Source: Gammaproteobacteria bacterium
Lineage (GTDB): Bacteria > Pseudomonadota > Gammaproteobacteria > Steroidobacterales > Woeseiaceae
Direction of reading: 5' to 3'
DNA length: 5,290 nt
Assembly (NCBI GenBank): GCA_030641695.1
Contig: DAOWGY010000262.1
Location: forward strand, 1-5,290
The notes under the pieces are model-generated. The model searched no databases and had not been told where the DNA came from. It saw nothing but the letters and a program-made list of their open reading frames with translations. The translations under genes and the position numbers were made by a program. Of this stretch, positions 4,991-5,290 are shown in pieces (within the stretch, counting starts at the first letter, position 1; the number at the start of each line of letters is the position of its first letter).

Positions 4991-5290
4991 CAGTTTCGGA
5001 ACATTATTTGTCGTTACGACGTTTGGTGAGAGCCACGGGCGTGCGCTCGGCTGCATCGTGGACGGCTGCCCGCCAGGCATGCCGCTGGACGAGTCGGATA
5101 TCCAGGCGGACCTGGACCGGCGCCGGCCCGGCCGCTCGCGCCACACCACTCAGCGTAACGAACCCGACCAGGTGCAAATACTCTCTGGTGTCTTTGAAGG
5201 TCTGACGACCGGTACGCCGATCGGCCTCCTGATCGAGAACAAGGATCAACGCTCGAAGGACTCTGGCGATATCAAGGACAAGTTCCGTCC
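4980..5290 (+). CDS. aroC: Chorismate synthase (5' part, cut by the window end)
   Basis: Chorismate synthase converts 5-enolpyruvylshikimate 3-phosphate to chorismate using reduced FMN, the last common step of aromatic amino acid synthesis. 103 complete codons are present of an expected ~360. The product starts (M)SGNSFGTLF, then TTFGESHG (13-20, containing the conserved histidine His19), CIVDGCPPGMPL (25-36), DLDRRRPG (44-51), TTQRNEPDQVQILSGVFEG (56-74), TGTPIGLLIEN (77-87), DQRSKD (89-94) and KDKFRP, all closely matching E. coli AroC. The start is a GTG at 4980, overlapping prmB by 11 nt and preceded by a well-spaced AGGGA, so the two are translationally linked. No frame break is seen up to the edge. 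Confidence 0.97.
   Translation, partial: MSGNSFGTLFVVTTFGESHGRALGCIVDGCPPGMPLDESDIQADLDRRRPGRSRHTTQRNEPDQVQILSGVFEGLTTGTPIGLLIENKDQRSKDSGDIKDKFR

Overview
The window is ordinary, densely packed chromosomal DNA with about seven complete genes and the start of an eighth. It looks gammaproteobacterial: EF-P carries the lysine-type loop and sits beside its EpmA ligase, psd adjoins epmA, and prmB is followed directly by aroC, all arrangements known in gammaproteobacteria. Base composition is GC-rich with GC-rich third codon positions. I cannot place it below class level. I see no mobile element, CRISPR array, tRNA, rRNA or sign of recent transfer.

Layout. (1) The first ~115 bases carry coding-like sequence in one forward frame, probably the end of an unrecognised gene, followed by efp on the + strand (94-660). 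(2) A five-gene minus-strand block fills 653-3996, in transcription order: SCO-family copper/thiol protein, PCu(A)C copper-chaperone lipoprotein, phosphatidylserine decarboxylase (psd), EF-P lysine ligase (epmA), free-methionine-(R)-sulfoxide reductase (msrC-like). Junctions are a 1-nt TAATG overlap, a 6-nt gap, a 4-nt GTGA overlap and a 16-nt gap, so they are very probably cotranscribed. Its last gene runs into efp tail to tail with an 8-nt overlap. (3) A 100-bp divergent promoter region (3997-4096) separates this block from the + strand pair prmB-aroC (4097 to the window end). aroC starts at a GTG inside prmB and is cut by the window edge.

How the genes work together. SCO and PCu(A)C are periplasmic copper handlers that in known systems assemble the CuA centre of cytochrome c oxidase. 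Psd makes phosphatidylethanolamine in the inner membrane. EpmA attaches (R)-beta-lysine to Lys34 of EF-P, the product of the convergent gene, which relieves ribosome stalling at polyproline. The fRMsr repairs oxidised free methionine. PrmB methylates a glutamine of ribosomal protein L3, and AroC makes chorismate. Translation-machinery modification (EF-P, EpmA, PrmB) and respiration/membrane/redox upkeep are the two themes.

No new system is evident. The most interesting items are a long bulged hairpin inside the msrC-like gene just past the efp stop, a pair of divergent promoters whose -10 and -35 boxes may overlap reciprocally, and the mixed-function operon itself.
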